Shown piece after piece: positions 12,701 through 27,100 of a stretch of 64,000 nt of DNA. The stretch spans positions 228,826 through 292,825 of the forward strand of contig NW_014577375.1 of NCBI RefSeq assembly GCF_000485595.1, read 5' to 3'. The notes beneath the pieces were generated by a model. That model did no database searches. It was not told the origin of the DNA and saw nothing but the letters and a program-made list of their open reading frames with translations. The DNA is from Priapulus caudatus (taxonomy: Eukaryota > Priapulida > Priapulimorpha > Priapulimorphida > Priapulidae). Each line of letters begins with the position of its first letter. The first letter of the stretch is position 1. A program made the translations under genes and the position numbers.

Positions 12701-15700
12701 GGTATCAACTAGACCTCCATCTGCACTGTTTAAGAAATTTAGCATATCAGGGGAAGACATCATTTTATACAGGGCAGATCTCTTGTGAGCTAGAGTAGAG
12801 TCAGTATCAACTAGACCTCCATCTGCACTGTTCAGGTAATGGAGCATATCAGGGGAAGACATCATTTTATACAGAGCAGATCTCTTGTGAGCTAGAGTAG
12901 AGTCAGTATCAACTAGACCTCCATCTGCACTGTTTAGGTAATGGAGCATACGAGGGAAGACATCATTTTATACAGAGCAGATTCTCTTTTGAGCTAGAGT
13001 AGAGTCAGTATCAACTAGACCTCCATCTGCACTGTTTAGGTAATGGAGCATACGAGGGGAAGACATCATTTTATACAGAGCAGATCTCTTTTGAGCTAGA
13101 GTAGAGTCAGTATTAACTAGACCTCCATCTGCACTGTTTAAGAAATTTAGCATATCAGGGGAAGACATCATTTTATAGGCGGCAGATCTCTTGTGAGCTG
13201 CGGTAGAATCGGTACCGACTAGACCTACATCTGCACTGTTCAGGAAATGGAGCATATCAGGGGAAGACATCATTTTATACAGGTCAGATCTCTTTTTGAG
13301 GCTGCGGTAGAGTCGGTACCAACTAGACCTACATCTGCACTGTTCAGGTAATGGAGCATATCAGGGGAAGACATCATTTTATACAGGTCAGATCTCTTTT
13401 GAGCTGCGGTAGAGTCGGTACCAACTAGACCTACATCTGCACTGTTCAGGAAATGGAGCATATCAGGGGAAGACATCATTTTATAGGCGGCAGATCTCTT
13501 TTGAGCTGCGTAGAGTCGGTACCCACTAGACCTACATCTGCACTGTTCAGGTAATGGAGCATATCAGGGGAGGACATCATTTTATAGGCGGCAGCCCTCT
13601 TGTGAGCTGCGGTAGAATCGGTACCGACTAGACCTACATCTGCACTGTTCAGGAAATGGAGCAATATCAGGGGAAACATCATTTTATAGGCGGCAGATCT
13701 CTTTTGAGCTGCGTAGAGTCGGTACCAACTAGACCTACATCTGCACTGTTCAGGAAATGGAGGCATATCAGGGGAAGACATCATTTTATAGGCGGCAGAT
13801 CTCTTTTGAGCTGCGGTAGAGTCGGTACCAACTAGACCTACATCTGCACTGTTCAGGAAATGGAGCATATCAGGGGAAGACATCATTTTATAGGCGGCAG
13901 ATCTCTTTTGAGCTGCGGTAGAGTCGGTACCAACTAGACGCTACATCTGCACTGTTCAGGAAATGGAGGCATATCAGGGGAAACATCATTTTTATAGGCG
14001 GCAGATCTCTTTTGAGCTGCGGTAGAGTCGGTACCAACTAGACCTACATCTGCACTGTTCAGGAAATGGAGCATATCAGGGGAAGACATCACTCGATAGG
14101 AAGCCGACGATCGCTTGGTGTTTGGCGCGGTGCCAACTAGCCTTGCATCTACGCTACTCGCGAGCATACGCTTCTGCGCGTGTTTCCTGCCGACCTCATC
14201 GGCTGCCTGCTCTCCATGCTACCTTCGTCGTCCGAGTCCAACGTCGCCGAGACCGCGGGCGTGACGCGACAGCCGCTGCCGATGTAGTCCTCCGCCGCCG
14301 CTTCCGCTCTCTCCTCCGGCTGAGCTGACTGAGCCGCCTCGCCAGCATCCAGCGGTGTCGCTGCTGCGATCGGTTGCTGAGGGATGCTGTCCGGTGCGTA
14401 CTCGGCGTTGCCGGGGAACGGACGCTTCAGAGCTTCGCCACCGCTGTTATCATTCGCAGCTGATGGTGCGGCATCCTAATGAGGGCAAATGAGTTGTAAA
14501 AAGGTAAACCGAGCCGCCCGCTACCCTAGACTGTCTACGCTAATGATGGATAAATACGGTAATCAATCGAGATAGCCGTTGATGTAAATGCAGGGGTGTA
14601 GTGATAAGCGTGTGACGATGTGAGTGCAGTATTATGCAAGGTTTATGTAAAGGCTTGTGATCGGCATCCTAAAGAGGGAAAATACGGTAATCAGTCAAGA
14701 TAGCCGTTGATGTAAATGCAAAGCTTGTGACACTGCGTTGATGTAACTGCAAAGCTTGTGACACTGCGTTGATGTAACTGCANNNNNNNNNNGCGATGTG
14801 TGATGTTGTGAGTGCAATGTGTGATGTTGTGAGTGCGACGTGTGATGTTGTGAGTGCGATGTGTGATGTTGTGAGTGCAATGTGTGATGTTGTGAGTGCG
14901 ACGTGTGATGTTGTGAGTGCGATGTGTGATGTTGTGAGTGCAATGTGTGATGTTGTGAGTGCGACGTGTGATGTTGTGAGTGCGATGTGTGATGTTGTGA
15001 GTGCAATGTGTGATGTTGTGAGTGCGACGTGTGATGTTGTGAGTGCGATGTGTGATGTTGTGAGTGTGATGTGTGATGTTGTGAGTGTGGCGTGTGCAAT
15101 CATAAAGCGCGAGGCGATCCAATCCCCACAGCGAGCGACGCTGCTACATTTCTTTATTACCTTTCAGCTCTGAGGAAGCATGATGTTGCCTTCCTGGTGA
15201 TGGTGAGGCCCACCAGGCCCATCGGAACGCGCTTCAGCCTGCAGGAGCCGTTTGTACCTCAGGCAGGCCTGTGGTGCGTGCGCGGCTGCGAGATAGAGGG
15301 AATGCTGGACGAGGAGGGGAAGCTGATAGAGGAAGGTGTGTGTGGAGGGAGGATTGGTTGCCACGAAGATGACATGAAGTAGTGCTGCTGCCATCGAATT
15401 ATTCACGTCTCGTAGTTTACTTTACATGAATTTCATGAAATTTTAGTTTAATTTGGAAAAATTCAATTATTTTTTATTTCAATTAAAATTCAATTAATTT
15501 TGTATTCAAGATTTTTTTAATGAAATTTACAAATGTTGCAATTTGCCTGCCTGCCTGAGCGTGATGATCACGCATGCGTATTGCCTCCAAGTCGGTCAAG
15601 CACACCCAGTTTGTACCTGATGTTATATGTTTGCACATGTTTAGAACACTACCGCAGTACTGATTGGTTATGGCAGCTTGTCAATCAAGCTAGGTGGATA

Positions 15701-18700
15701 GGTCGATTCGCACGTGCATGCATTTACAAGTTATAATTGCTGAAATATTTGTGGTGTATACAGGAATCGGGCCGACGCCAGAACTTCCTGGCTACACCAG
15801 AACCTGGCGAGTGTGGCTCGACTGTAACCAGTATCAAATGGACATGGAAAAAGTTGCTCAGGGAGGAGAGGTGCTTCCTTATCCTCACTTTGACACATAT
15901 CTTCGCGATGTCGCCAAACACTTTTTCATGCATGTAGTTCGATGTCGAATCATATCTATGATTAATGGATTTGCTAAGAATGTATCTTTAATATTCTAGT
16001 TATTAAAGGTAATATGTGGCTATTGGAAATTGAGAAAATCTATTCCTGCGCAGGCTGATGCAAATCGTCGTGAATTTAGCGTTGATGTAACTGCAAAGCT
16101 TGTGACACTGCGTTGATGTAACTGCAAAGCTTGTGACACTGCGTTGATGTACTGCAAAAGCTTGTGACACCGCGTTGATGTAACTGCAAAGCTTGTGACA
16201 CTGTGTTAATGTAACTGCAAAGCTTGTGACACTGTGTTGATGTAAGTGCAAAGCTTGTGACACTGCTTGGGTGCGATGGTAAGCATCTGACGGTGTGAGT
16301 GCGTTATTATGCAAGGCTTACGTGAAGGCTTGTGAGCGGCATCCTAATGAGCGAAAATACGCGCGGCGGTTATCAACTGAGGCACCCTTAGATGTAACCG
16401 CTAATTGCAAAGCTTGTGACACTTACTGCTTAACAGCTTGAGCTGTTGAGTGCGATGTTACGCATCTGACGGTGTGATTACGTTTATTAGGCATCATTGA
16501 AAAGAGAAGTTGGGTGATTTCGGGGGGTGGGGCTCTGTACCTGATTCGGGTAGGAAGGCCTAAAGCAACCTGGAGGCGAGACTCGGAGGCGGAAGTCAAC
16601 AAGAACGACAACAAGAAGAAGGGCTACACCTGAAGGGAAATGAAGTGGGAGGCGACCAACCGAGCGACACGGAGGGAGTTCACAAATGACCTGTGTCTCC
16701 CAGGAGACTAAAGGGGGGTTCTACTCTACGGTACCTGATAGTCGGTGTCATCAATATTGATCACGTAGGCAGATACGTGCTGCTGCGCGGGCAGAATCAT
16801 GCAAGCACTGCTGGTCAGGAGGTAGACCACGCACAGAGAGAGAGTCCACATATCTGCTGCAGCTCCTGGAAGTGACAGAACTCAATGTCAGTGCTTGTAA
16901 TAATAATAAGCAATTCATAATAATAATAGCAGAAGCAAGAAATAATCATAATATTTAATAATAAAAGAGCGACAGCGTGGGATCGGCGAAGTCATCTTCT
17001 CTCGAATCTTATGCTAAAAGTAATAAATAAAAGTATAAATAAATAATGAATAAATAAATATAATGAATAAATTTTATAATAAATAAGTATAGTAAAGCGA
17101 AAAGAATTCCTTCGCAGCCTGGTGGTGCATTGATATCGAGTAGTAACTGTCACCTAGCAGAGTCCCTGCGACAATGGAACTATGAGACTAAAACTCATAA
17201 CTGTTGTCGTCACTAACATAGACTGTTGACGCTATAACATGTTGGCTATCTTTACAACCTCTCTTCCGGTAGGTTTTATCAGCATTCTGAGACACGAGTT
17301 TCAGAAGCATCTCAGAAATAAGAGCTAGAAGATATATCCGCAACTATTTCACGCACAACGACCACGTCAGTTTCGTTGTTGATCTGTTTCTAATTTACTA
17401 GATTGCATGGCTATATCTAATCATAACGAAGCAAAGAAGTGAATATGAACTCACGCGTACGCGAGCTTCTCTGTGTATTAAGTGTCTCTATTCTCAAATA
17501 TAAAAAGTTCACAGCAAGTACTTAATCCTGCTCGTCCAATACCAGCCTCTAATGGAGTGGTAGATTATTATGCGCACGCGACATATTAACTCAATATATA
17601 TTATATAATATAATTAATTATATCAACAATCATCAATCATTATCAAACGCCATATCGAGCTCCTTGCGTGGATTTGCGTCCAAGTCTTGTTACCGCCTGA
17701 GTCTCGTACGCTGATTGCTAATACGTTAACGCGCACAACACTAAACCAGGGCATGAAATTCAGATTTTGTTTGCACTGGCCCAGAGGGCTGGTAACAGCA
17801 TTTTTTACCAGCCCTCACCATAATTTACAAGCCCTCACAAATTTTGGTTGTAAAATCAATGTCATGTTTCACGGCTGCATTCTTGATTTCAAATTGATAA
17901 AATGTTGATAAATTATGGCGTGATATCAGGTAAAACAGTAATGTAGGCTATTTGCTCATTAATGCTATAAATAAAAATGTAGGTGCCCGCTAACACGGAA
18001 ACCCAATGTCACCGGCCCTCCAAATAATTTGCCGGCATATGCCGGTGGCCCGGTGCTAATTTCGCGCCTTGCTAAACCGAAGTCAACAACGAGAGGTTGG
18101 CACTTACCGATAACTGGAGAATGGCAACCAGGAAGAAGAAGTAGACTAGGATGTCAGAGTGGCCAACCCAGTGCTAGTGAAGTGCCCCGGTGAATATCGC
18201 TCTCGCATTTATAGGTGGCAGGAAAATGAAATTTGACCAAAAATACCCGAGGAGGCGCGTGTGCGTTTGTGTTGTCGGCAGCGGGATTAGTGCGTGATTC
18301 ATTGAGCGCCCGCGTCACGCGACGTGCGTCGCCGCTATTTTCACGACGATGTCTAATCCGTAATTAGAACTTAATCGTATTAGCGGACGCGTTGTCGTGC
18401 ACTGACCCCGCAGTGACTTCATATAGTGATTCGATGAGACCACGTGGAATATGCTACGTGTGTAATTCAATTAAACTTGATGTGCGTGGTTGTGCATGAG
18501 AAAGTTTCAACGCGGTGGCCTTATTTATTTTATTAAGTTGATGCGTGCACATGAGCTTGTTGAGAAATAAAAAAATTCCCGTGTGTCTATACGCGATAAT
18601 ACACATATTATACCAGGAGCCCATAATACTATAATAATAGTATAATAGGCTCTTAATTATATATGCATAGATATAGACAGGAGTAGGTAGCACAACCTGT

Positions 18701-21700
18701 TTACCAACCGCGGGGGAATTTCGCAGGAGTTGCTGTTGGTAGGAGAAAAAAATATCTCTTTTTCATATAGGTGACTATAGTTGTGTGGCTGCATCTATGT
18801 GACAGTTCACCTGTAGTGTTTCACTTTCGCCATCTTTCCATCGCACCTTTAGTGATTGTGAGTGTTATACAACACAGTAAATTTAACCAGCAGTGTATCA
18901 TATGTGCAATGGTCTCTGTGTGGAAATAAAAGGAAAGTCCATTATAACGAGGGTCATAACAGTGATATTTTGTTATTGCATTGAACGTTCCATTTGCAAT
19001 TGCATCGAGATGGCATAATTCTTTGCAATCGGAGTTATTTTTGGGCATTCTGTTGTTGATGTCGCTGAGGTTTTTGACCTGAACTGAGTTTCAATCCTGT
19101 ATAGTGCACCCTGGTGGCATAAACTTTTGTTGAACCACTCATCCGGCCCACGCAAACTTCGAACGAAAGTTTATTAGATCCTTTGTGTTTTTGTGCACGG
19201 TGTGTTGCACCTTGATCTCACCTTCAGTCAGACAACTTCGATCACTATCATCCTGGATTAGAAGGTGTCAGATAATCGCTATTGTGTTGTTGACAATAGA
19301 CCAATCACCACTGAAGTTTTTTATAACATATTTTGCCCTTCATATTTATCGCCAAGATCACATTGAATAAAAAACTTTACGAATAACCAGATTGTTTGAC
19401 ACCGCAGGAACTCCGGCATGTTCATATACTTCATTTAAAACTCGTCAGACTTTGAAAGCCAATGCGATGTTAGTAACAGGCCCGTGAGGACACGATGATG
19501 AACCAATCATCAATCAGTATCGCTGTTCATTATTATTCATGAACCAATCAGAATTTGCTGGCCTAATTCAACAGGAACCGTTATTGTTCGGAAAAGGCCA
19601 AAGTTTGTTATAGCTGAAAAAGAACGTATCTTTGGTTCTAGGTAATTGAAAAGAGTTGTGATGTAGTAATAATAGGCTACCACTTCTCATTTCAGACGAG
19701 ATACGTCAGGATGTAGAAGACCAAGTACGAAGACTAAAGCCATGGTAAGATGAACTAGAGACCAAGGCCATAATAAAAATATTGTTTGTTTGCCCTCACC
19801 CGACCGACCCGCCAAAAAGGGGCCGACTCAAAAAATTTTATTGGTCTTTTCCGTTTTTTTTTTTTACAAATTTAATTTAATCAGTGTACGTTATATAAAC
19901 CTGTAGGCGATACATTATATGTACCATGCAAAACAAACATTCAACATAAAAGGTATCTCGACACAAGCACACCCGAGCATGTAGACACCATGCTGAATTT
20001 GTAAAAAGACCCCCCCAAAAAAGAGAAAAAAGCCTACCTACCTACCCAAACTTTTCAGCCTGGGTCAGGTGAGGGCAAACAAATATGTTTTTAATTGTGG
20101 CCCAAACTTAAAGTTTCTATGCGTACACAATAGGTTACTTAAAGGGAGAGTTTACTCTAGGTTCATGGGTTATTTTCAGCTAATTTAGGTTATAATTACA
20201 CTACATAAGAAGTTTCATGGTTCAATCACCGTTAGAAATATTTTTTTTAAATGTTTTAAAACTAACGACTACAGTTTGATTACAACGACGGTGGCGCCAC
20301 TCAAATCGCACAATCTGATAAGTTGCGCAAAACCACTTTCCAGCCAAGGGCTACAGACCGAGGGTGTTTCTTATTTATTCATTTAAAAGCAAGGATTGTA
20401 ATATCTTATAAAACGACATATAGTTTCAGTTATAATATGGATAAATTTGCCCTAAAATGAATATCGTTCGTTTTAAATAGGCATTTAGGTATAAATAAAT
20501 ATTGCACTTTTGTGATTAGCCCTCGTCTGTAACTTGCAAAATAAATGGTCAAATACGCAACTTTGTCGGGGTGGCAGCACGGTCGCGGGTGTCATGGCGC
20601 CGTTCAAATTTCTTAGCGTTGATGTGTAATTATTTATAACATTAAATTGGGTATCCTGGTAACAAATACGTGTGGGTATAGACCGATTTGTTATACAGTA
20701 AGTACAGTTGTATGCAGTAAAATCTAGAGGCTACTGTTCCTTTAAGAGAGTAAACGAACTGCCCCAAATGGTTACACCTGCCATAATGCAGTTTCATTGG
20801 CAGTCCTTGCAGTAGCCTCTCTGGTGTGAATTTCAATAATAGCTATTGATTGAGGTTAGCTTGTGGAATTTGCATTTCAGCTACATTATGTTATGTGCGT
20901 TGTGTGGTTTGGCAGGAAAGCTGAGATGAAAAGCTGCTATTTCGGCGGATGGGCAAGAATGGCTCAGCCCATTATCGGTTTCAGCGTCGTTGAGGTAGGC
21001 CAGTGTGCATTTCTTTTGCGCGTCATTTGCAGAGAACTGGTGCAAGGGCATTATTGTTAGGGCCTTGTTGTTGGTCACCGTAGTATTTGTCATGTATATG
21101 TATGTGTATGTAGTATGTGTATTTTACACTCCTGATAGTAGCTGGCACCATATAGAGCTGCAGTCGAAGGTGTGCGGTGGCACGCGAAAGATGCTAGCGG
21201 AAATACGAAAAAACACAATTACGCGTCATCCGTTCATTGCATCATCAAGTTTCCTATTGAATGATATGATGTTATCAGGAGTGAATAATAGAAAAATAGT
21301 AATAATAGTGAATAATATGTTATGCATCACATGACTATGCAATCTACTTTTCATGCTTATATACCTTCATTATACTCCCTAATTTGCCGTGCATTCGATG
21401 TAACAAAACGTTCGACACAAACACAACCGCCGTTCGAAAAATCTTGCGTGCGCCCAGACGCAGGAGATTCGTGACGTAAACACAATGTGTTATAATAACA
21501 ATGCCGTCGCGCAAGCAATAGTGCCGCGCTCAGGCGGCACTATCGCTTCATAGTGCCTGCTGCGTTATCCAATGAGATTCAACGATTTATCACGTCATGC
21601 ACTAATAGTGAATAATGTGAATAATAATCCCTATTATTCACTCCTGATTTATGATATTATGTTATTGATGTTATGCCTTCATTTGCACATTTTCACGTCT

Positions 21701-24070
21701 TTCGCGTCCATCTGTCTTTCAAGGTGCGAAGCCTAACATCGGTGAAAATCAGCCGTCCAGCGTGCGGGGACCGAGTCACGCTCACTCTCAACGTCAGAGC
21801 CGATGTGAAGAAAGAGTGGGAAGGTAACGAGTCTCCTTAGCAGCCTGTCGAGTAATTAAGGAAACTATAGTCGTGTACCCGACCATTTGTCAGCACCGCT
21901 CATCGGCTAACAACACGTTCCCTGCATTCGTGAAATTTATTCCGTCGTGGCGATGGAGAATGCCGTCCGACAAATTTCGTTGAGACCGATATTGTTTTTC
22001 TGACTCCGATATTGTTTTTCCGAATCTGATATTATTTTCCTAATCCGATATTGTTTTCGTAAATAGCAGGTAGGCTGTCTACTCAGTCAATACAGTAGTT
22101 TTACCCAGAAGTGTTTACCATATATCGGCTGCTTTAACCGACCCATGCACGAGGCGTTTTAGGTGACAGTCTCACTGAGTTAAGTTTGTGCCGTAAGCTG
22201 TCGATCCAACAGATTCTTGTTGCGTACGTGAGCTTGTGAGTGCGGATTGTGTGATGTTGTGCGTGCGATGTGTGATGTTGTGATGTTGTGAGTGCGATGT
22301 GTGATGTTTGTGAGTGCGATGTGTGATGTTGTGAGTGTGATGTGTGATGTTGTGAGTGTGGCGTGTGCAATCATAAAGCGCGAGGCGATCCAATCCCCAC
22401 AGCGAGCGACGCTGCTACATTTCTTTATTACCTTTCAGCTCTGAGGAAGCATGATGTTGCCTTCCTGTGTATGGTGAGGCCCACCAGGCCATCGAACGCG
22501 CTTCAGCCTGCAGGAGCCGTTTGTACCTCAGGCAGGCCTGTGGTGGCGTGCGCGGCTGCGAGATAGAGGGAATGCTGGACGAGGAGGGGAAGCTGATAGA
22601 GGAAGGTGTGTGTGGGGAGGATTGGTTGCCACGAAGACGACAATGAAGTAGTGCTGCTGCCATCGAATTATTCACGTCTCGTAGTTTACTTTACATGAAT
22701 TTCATGAAATTTTAGTTTAATTTGGAAAAAATTCAATTATTTTTTATTTCAATTAAAATTCAATTAATTTTGTATTCAAGATTTTTTTAATGAAATTTAC
22801 AAATGTTGCAATTTGCCTGCCTGCCTGAGCGTGATGATCACGCATGCGTATTGCCTCCAAGTCGGTCAAGCACACCCAGTTTGTACCTGATGTTATATGT
22901 TTGCACATGTTTAGAACACTACTGCAGTACTGATTGGTTATGGCAGCTTGTCAATCAAGCTAGGTGGATAGGTCGATTCGCACGTGCATGCATTTACAGT
23001 AGTTATAATTGCTGAATATTTGTGGTGTATACAGGAATCGGCCGACGCCAGAACTTCCTGGCTACACCAGAACCTGGCGCAGTGGGCTCGACTGTAACCA
23101 GTTATCAAATGGACATGGAAAAAGTTGCTCAGGGAGGAGAGGTGCTTCCTTATCCTCACTTTGACACATATCTTTGCGATGTCCGCCAAACACTTTTTCA
23201 TGCATGTAGTTCGTGTCGAATCATATCTATGATTAATGGATTTGCTAAGAATGTATCTTTAATATTCAGTTATTAAAGGTAATATGTGGCTATTGGAAAT
23301 TGAGAAAATCTATTCCTGCGCAGGCTGATGCAAATCGTCGTGAATTTTTTATGTGCCCTCACACACATATATATATATATATATTTATATATTTTATATA
23401 TATTTATATATTTTATATATATTTTATATATATATTTATATATTTTGTATATATTTAATATATATATATTATTTTATTTTTCTAAATATTTTTTTTTTAC
23501 CGCAGGATGTATACGAGTCTTTCAATATCCTCATGAGGCGGAAACCCAAGGAGAACAACTTCAAAGCGGTGCTGGAGACTATCAGAGATCTAATGAACAC
23601 GGAGTGTGTAGTGCCGGACTGGCTGCACGACATCATTCTTGGCTACGGAGACCCAGCCTCTGCCCACTACTCCAAGTATGTGCTGGATCTAGAGGCTTGT
23701 GAATAACGCCATACGTGTATAATTAATTATTAATTACTACTAGTAACCACTTTGTGATCATTCCCCATGTTGCCTTGTTCCGGGAAGTGCCTCCTATTCA
23801 GAAGCCGAGTGTAATTGTAGTTTGTTTTGTGTATTTCAAATTGTTCATAAAATATTCATATATTACATTGTTCAAATTGTGATTGTAATCTTAGTATTGT
23901 ATATAGATCTGTGTAATGTCCTGGTGCTATCTAATCAAGCACGTTGAGCCATCCTGGAAAATGTCACCATTTCAATTAATGAAGTATTGATCTATTGTGT
24001 CTGCTGAATGGTACAGGATGCTGAATCAAATGGTGATTCTTGTGTATATAGTACGGTATGTGTCCAATGC

Positions 24071-24111
<41 letters not shown>

Positions 24112-24114
24112 TTG

Positions 24115-24189
<75 letters not shown>

Positions 24190-27100
24190 ATGCGTGTCTG
24201 TCTGTGCCTGTGTGTCATTGTGTGTGTGTGTGTGTGTGCGAGCATGCGTGCGCAGTTTTGGTGCTATTTTTAGATGGCCATATCAATTAATTGGGGACTG
24301 GTCTGTACACTGGTGGATTTTACAGGATGCCGAATCAAGTAGCGACACTGGACTGGAATGACACGTTTCTCAACTTGGAACACCTCAGATCAAGTTTTCC
24401 TGAGCACAAAGTCATTACCAAGTGTGAAAGTGACCAGAAATTGAATCCGCCATTCAGGTAAACATCCATCGAATTTTATAGTAATGTTTTGAGATTAATT
24501 TTAAGATTTAGGATAAAAGATTTTTAATAAAAATTTTTTTTTTAAGATAACATGATTAAATATTTTAGCGCTCTGTAGTTGTTTCCGCGATACAAATCGT
24601 AACCTGGAAAAGGGTCACGCACCCCTTTCCCTTTCGTAAGTAAAATACTTAATAAAATCCATCTGTGTATGAAAGAATGCTTCATCTATTTACTAAAAGC
24701 TGCATCAATGCTAACCAACTAACATCTATTTTATAGCTAAGATATATAACAGGCTGTTGAATCCGGGTTTTTTGTCTTGCCACGCGATCCCATCAGTCTA
24801 ATCTAACCATCCTACAGAAATGTTAACACTCGTTGCAGTTTCACGTGATATCCCAGGAAAATAAAAAAATAATGGGAAAACTCATAAAAACTAGAAACGC
24901 ATTGCCTATTAAAGTAAATTAGTATTACCCCCCCCCCCTCGTCTTTGCTTACTAACTGCACTATTTTATCTAGGTTGACCTTCACGGAGGTTGAAACCGA
25001 CAAGAAACGGCAGGTTGACTCGGACTCCGGCAAGCCGGCCAGCAGGGAAATCGTTGTCGAATCTCACGTCATACCCAATCGGGGGCCGTACGCTTACAGC
25101 CAGCCGAAAAAAAACACGGTGGCCTTCACTCCCACGCAAGTTGAAGCCATTAGATCTGGCATGCAGCCTGGCCTGACTATGGTACGCCATCTTGTTCGTT
25201 TCGATGAAGTGGTAAATTTGGTTATTAGCGTTCGTGATGATGTGATTTTTTATTGTTTAATTAGATTTAAATTGTTTATGTGCAGTGTTTCTTTGTGATG
25301 GCGCCGTTGCCTTTTTCACATTCTCTTTCATTTTACGTATACACACTCACTTTTACAGTAAAATCGTTGACTTTCTCTAACGAGTCGTATTGTGACAAAA
25401 TTGGACAGCTAGGCTTGCTGAAGGGAAAAACATGATGTTTGGAATGGTGTTAGAATAGAGCTGATTGGTTTGGTTGGGAGCTAAATAATTGATGTGTTTC
25501 TGGTTGCTGCGTGCAGGTGGTTGGTCCGCCGGGAACAGGCAAGACAGATGTTGCCGTTCAGATCATCTCCAACATCTATCATAACTTCCCCGAGCAAAGA
25601 ACACTCATCGTGACACATTCCAACCAGGTACAGCACATGTCCTATTGCTACATGCTATGGCGTCCCCATATGCGTATACATGCTTCTTCTGTGCTATAGT
25701 TTCTCTTACAGTTTTTTATAGTGTAGTGTAGTCTTGTTTGTGTAGTTTGGTTGCTCGCTGATTTTCCTTTGCTCTGCTATTAGTCTGGTATATCATGATG
25801 TGTTTGTCTGCGTGTAGGTGCAATAGTAGTGAAATACAGTAACGTGTGCGTATTTTACTACATGTAAAATACGAACTAGTACACGTAAATCAATAAAATA
25901 ATGCAAAAATTGTAATCAACTTAATAAAATAATAATATAATTGTAATCGAATTAATAAAATCATAACAAAATATCTGCAGGCGCTCAACCAGCTGTTTGA
26001 GAAGATCATGGCGCTGGACATCGATGAGCGACACCTGCTGCGTCTCGGCCACGGCGAGGAGTCGCTCGAGACAGAGAAGGACTTCAGCCGATACGGACGA
26101 GTCAACTTTGTCCTCGCCAAGCGTCTCGAGCTTCTCGCCGAGGTCGCCCGCCTCCAGGAGAGCCTCGGCGTGCCTGGCGACGTCTCGTACACCTGCGAGA
26201 CGGCGGGTCACTTCTACCTGTACCAGGTGTGTGTGGTTGCTACCTGTACCAGGTGTGTGCAGGGTGTGGTTGCTACCTGTAGCAGCTAAGTGCAGGGTGT
26301 GGTTGCTACCTGTAGCAGCTAAGTGCAGGGTGTGGTTGCTACCTGTACCAGCTAAGTGCAGGGTGTGGTTGCTACCTGTACCAGATACAGTTGTATGCAG
26401 TAAAATCCTAGAGGCTACTGTTCCTTTAAGAGAGTAAACGAACTGCCCAATATGGTTACACCTGCCATAATGCAGTTTCATTGGCAGTCCTTGCAGTAGC
26501 CTCTCTGGTGTGAATTTCAATAATACCTATTGATCGAGGTTAGCTTGTGGAATTTGCATTTCAGCTACATTATGTTATGTGCGTTGTGTGTTTTGCAGGA
26601 AAGCTGAAGATGAAAGCTGCTATTTCGGCGGATGGGCAAGAATGGCTCAGCCCATTATCGGTTTCAGCGTCGTTGAGGTAGGCCCAGTGTGCATTTCTTT
26701 TGCCGGTCATTTGCAGAGAACTGGTGCAAGTGTTGGTCACCGTAGTATTTGTCATTGTATATGTATGTGTATGTAGGTATGTGTATTTTACACTCCTGAT
26801 AGTAGCTGGTCACCATATAGACATAGAGCTGCAGTCGAAGGTGTGCGGTGGCACCGAAAGATGCTAGCAAAATACGAAAAAACACAATTACGCGTCATCC
26901 GTTCATCAAGTTTCCTATTGAATGATATGATGTTATCAGGAGTGAATAATAGAAAATAGTAATAATAGTGAATAATATGTTATGCATCACATGACTATGC
27001 AATCTACTTTTCATGCTTATATACCTTCATTATACTCCCTAATTTGCCGGTGCATTCGATGTAACAAAACGTTCGACACAAACACAACCGCCGTTCGAAA

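Noticed and set aside
12540-14100. Structural or cell-wall type repeat protein
   Set aside because: A signal peptide, regular Lys-Arg sites and diverged terminal units fit a processed precursor better, though the function remains unproven.
14669-15173. Long frames on both strands (THNIT, CDVVSA repeats)
   Set aside because: They are all produced by a 21-bp non-coding minisatellite that contains no stops; every frame shows the same periodic low-complexity peptide.
24080-24240. tRNA or other RNA gene
   Set aside because: No cloverleaf or promoter boxes were found here or elsewhere in the window by eye.
23997-24361. Cys/Val-rich frames
   Set aside because: Translation of a TG/TGCG microsatellite in AQR intron 17.
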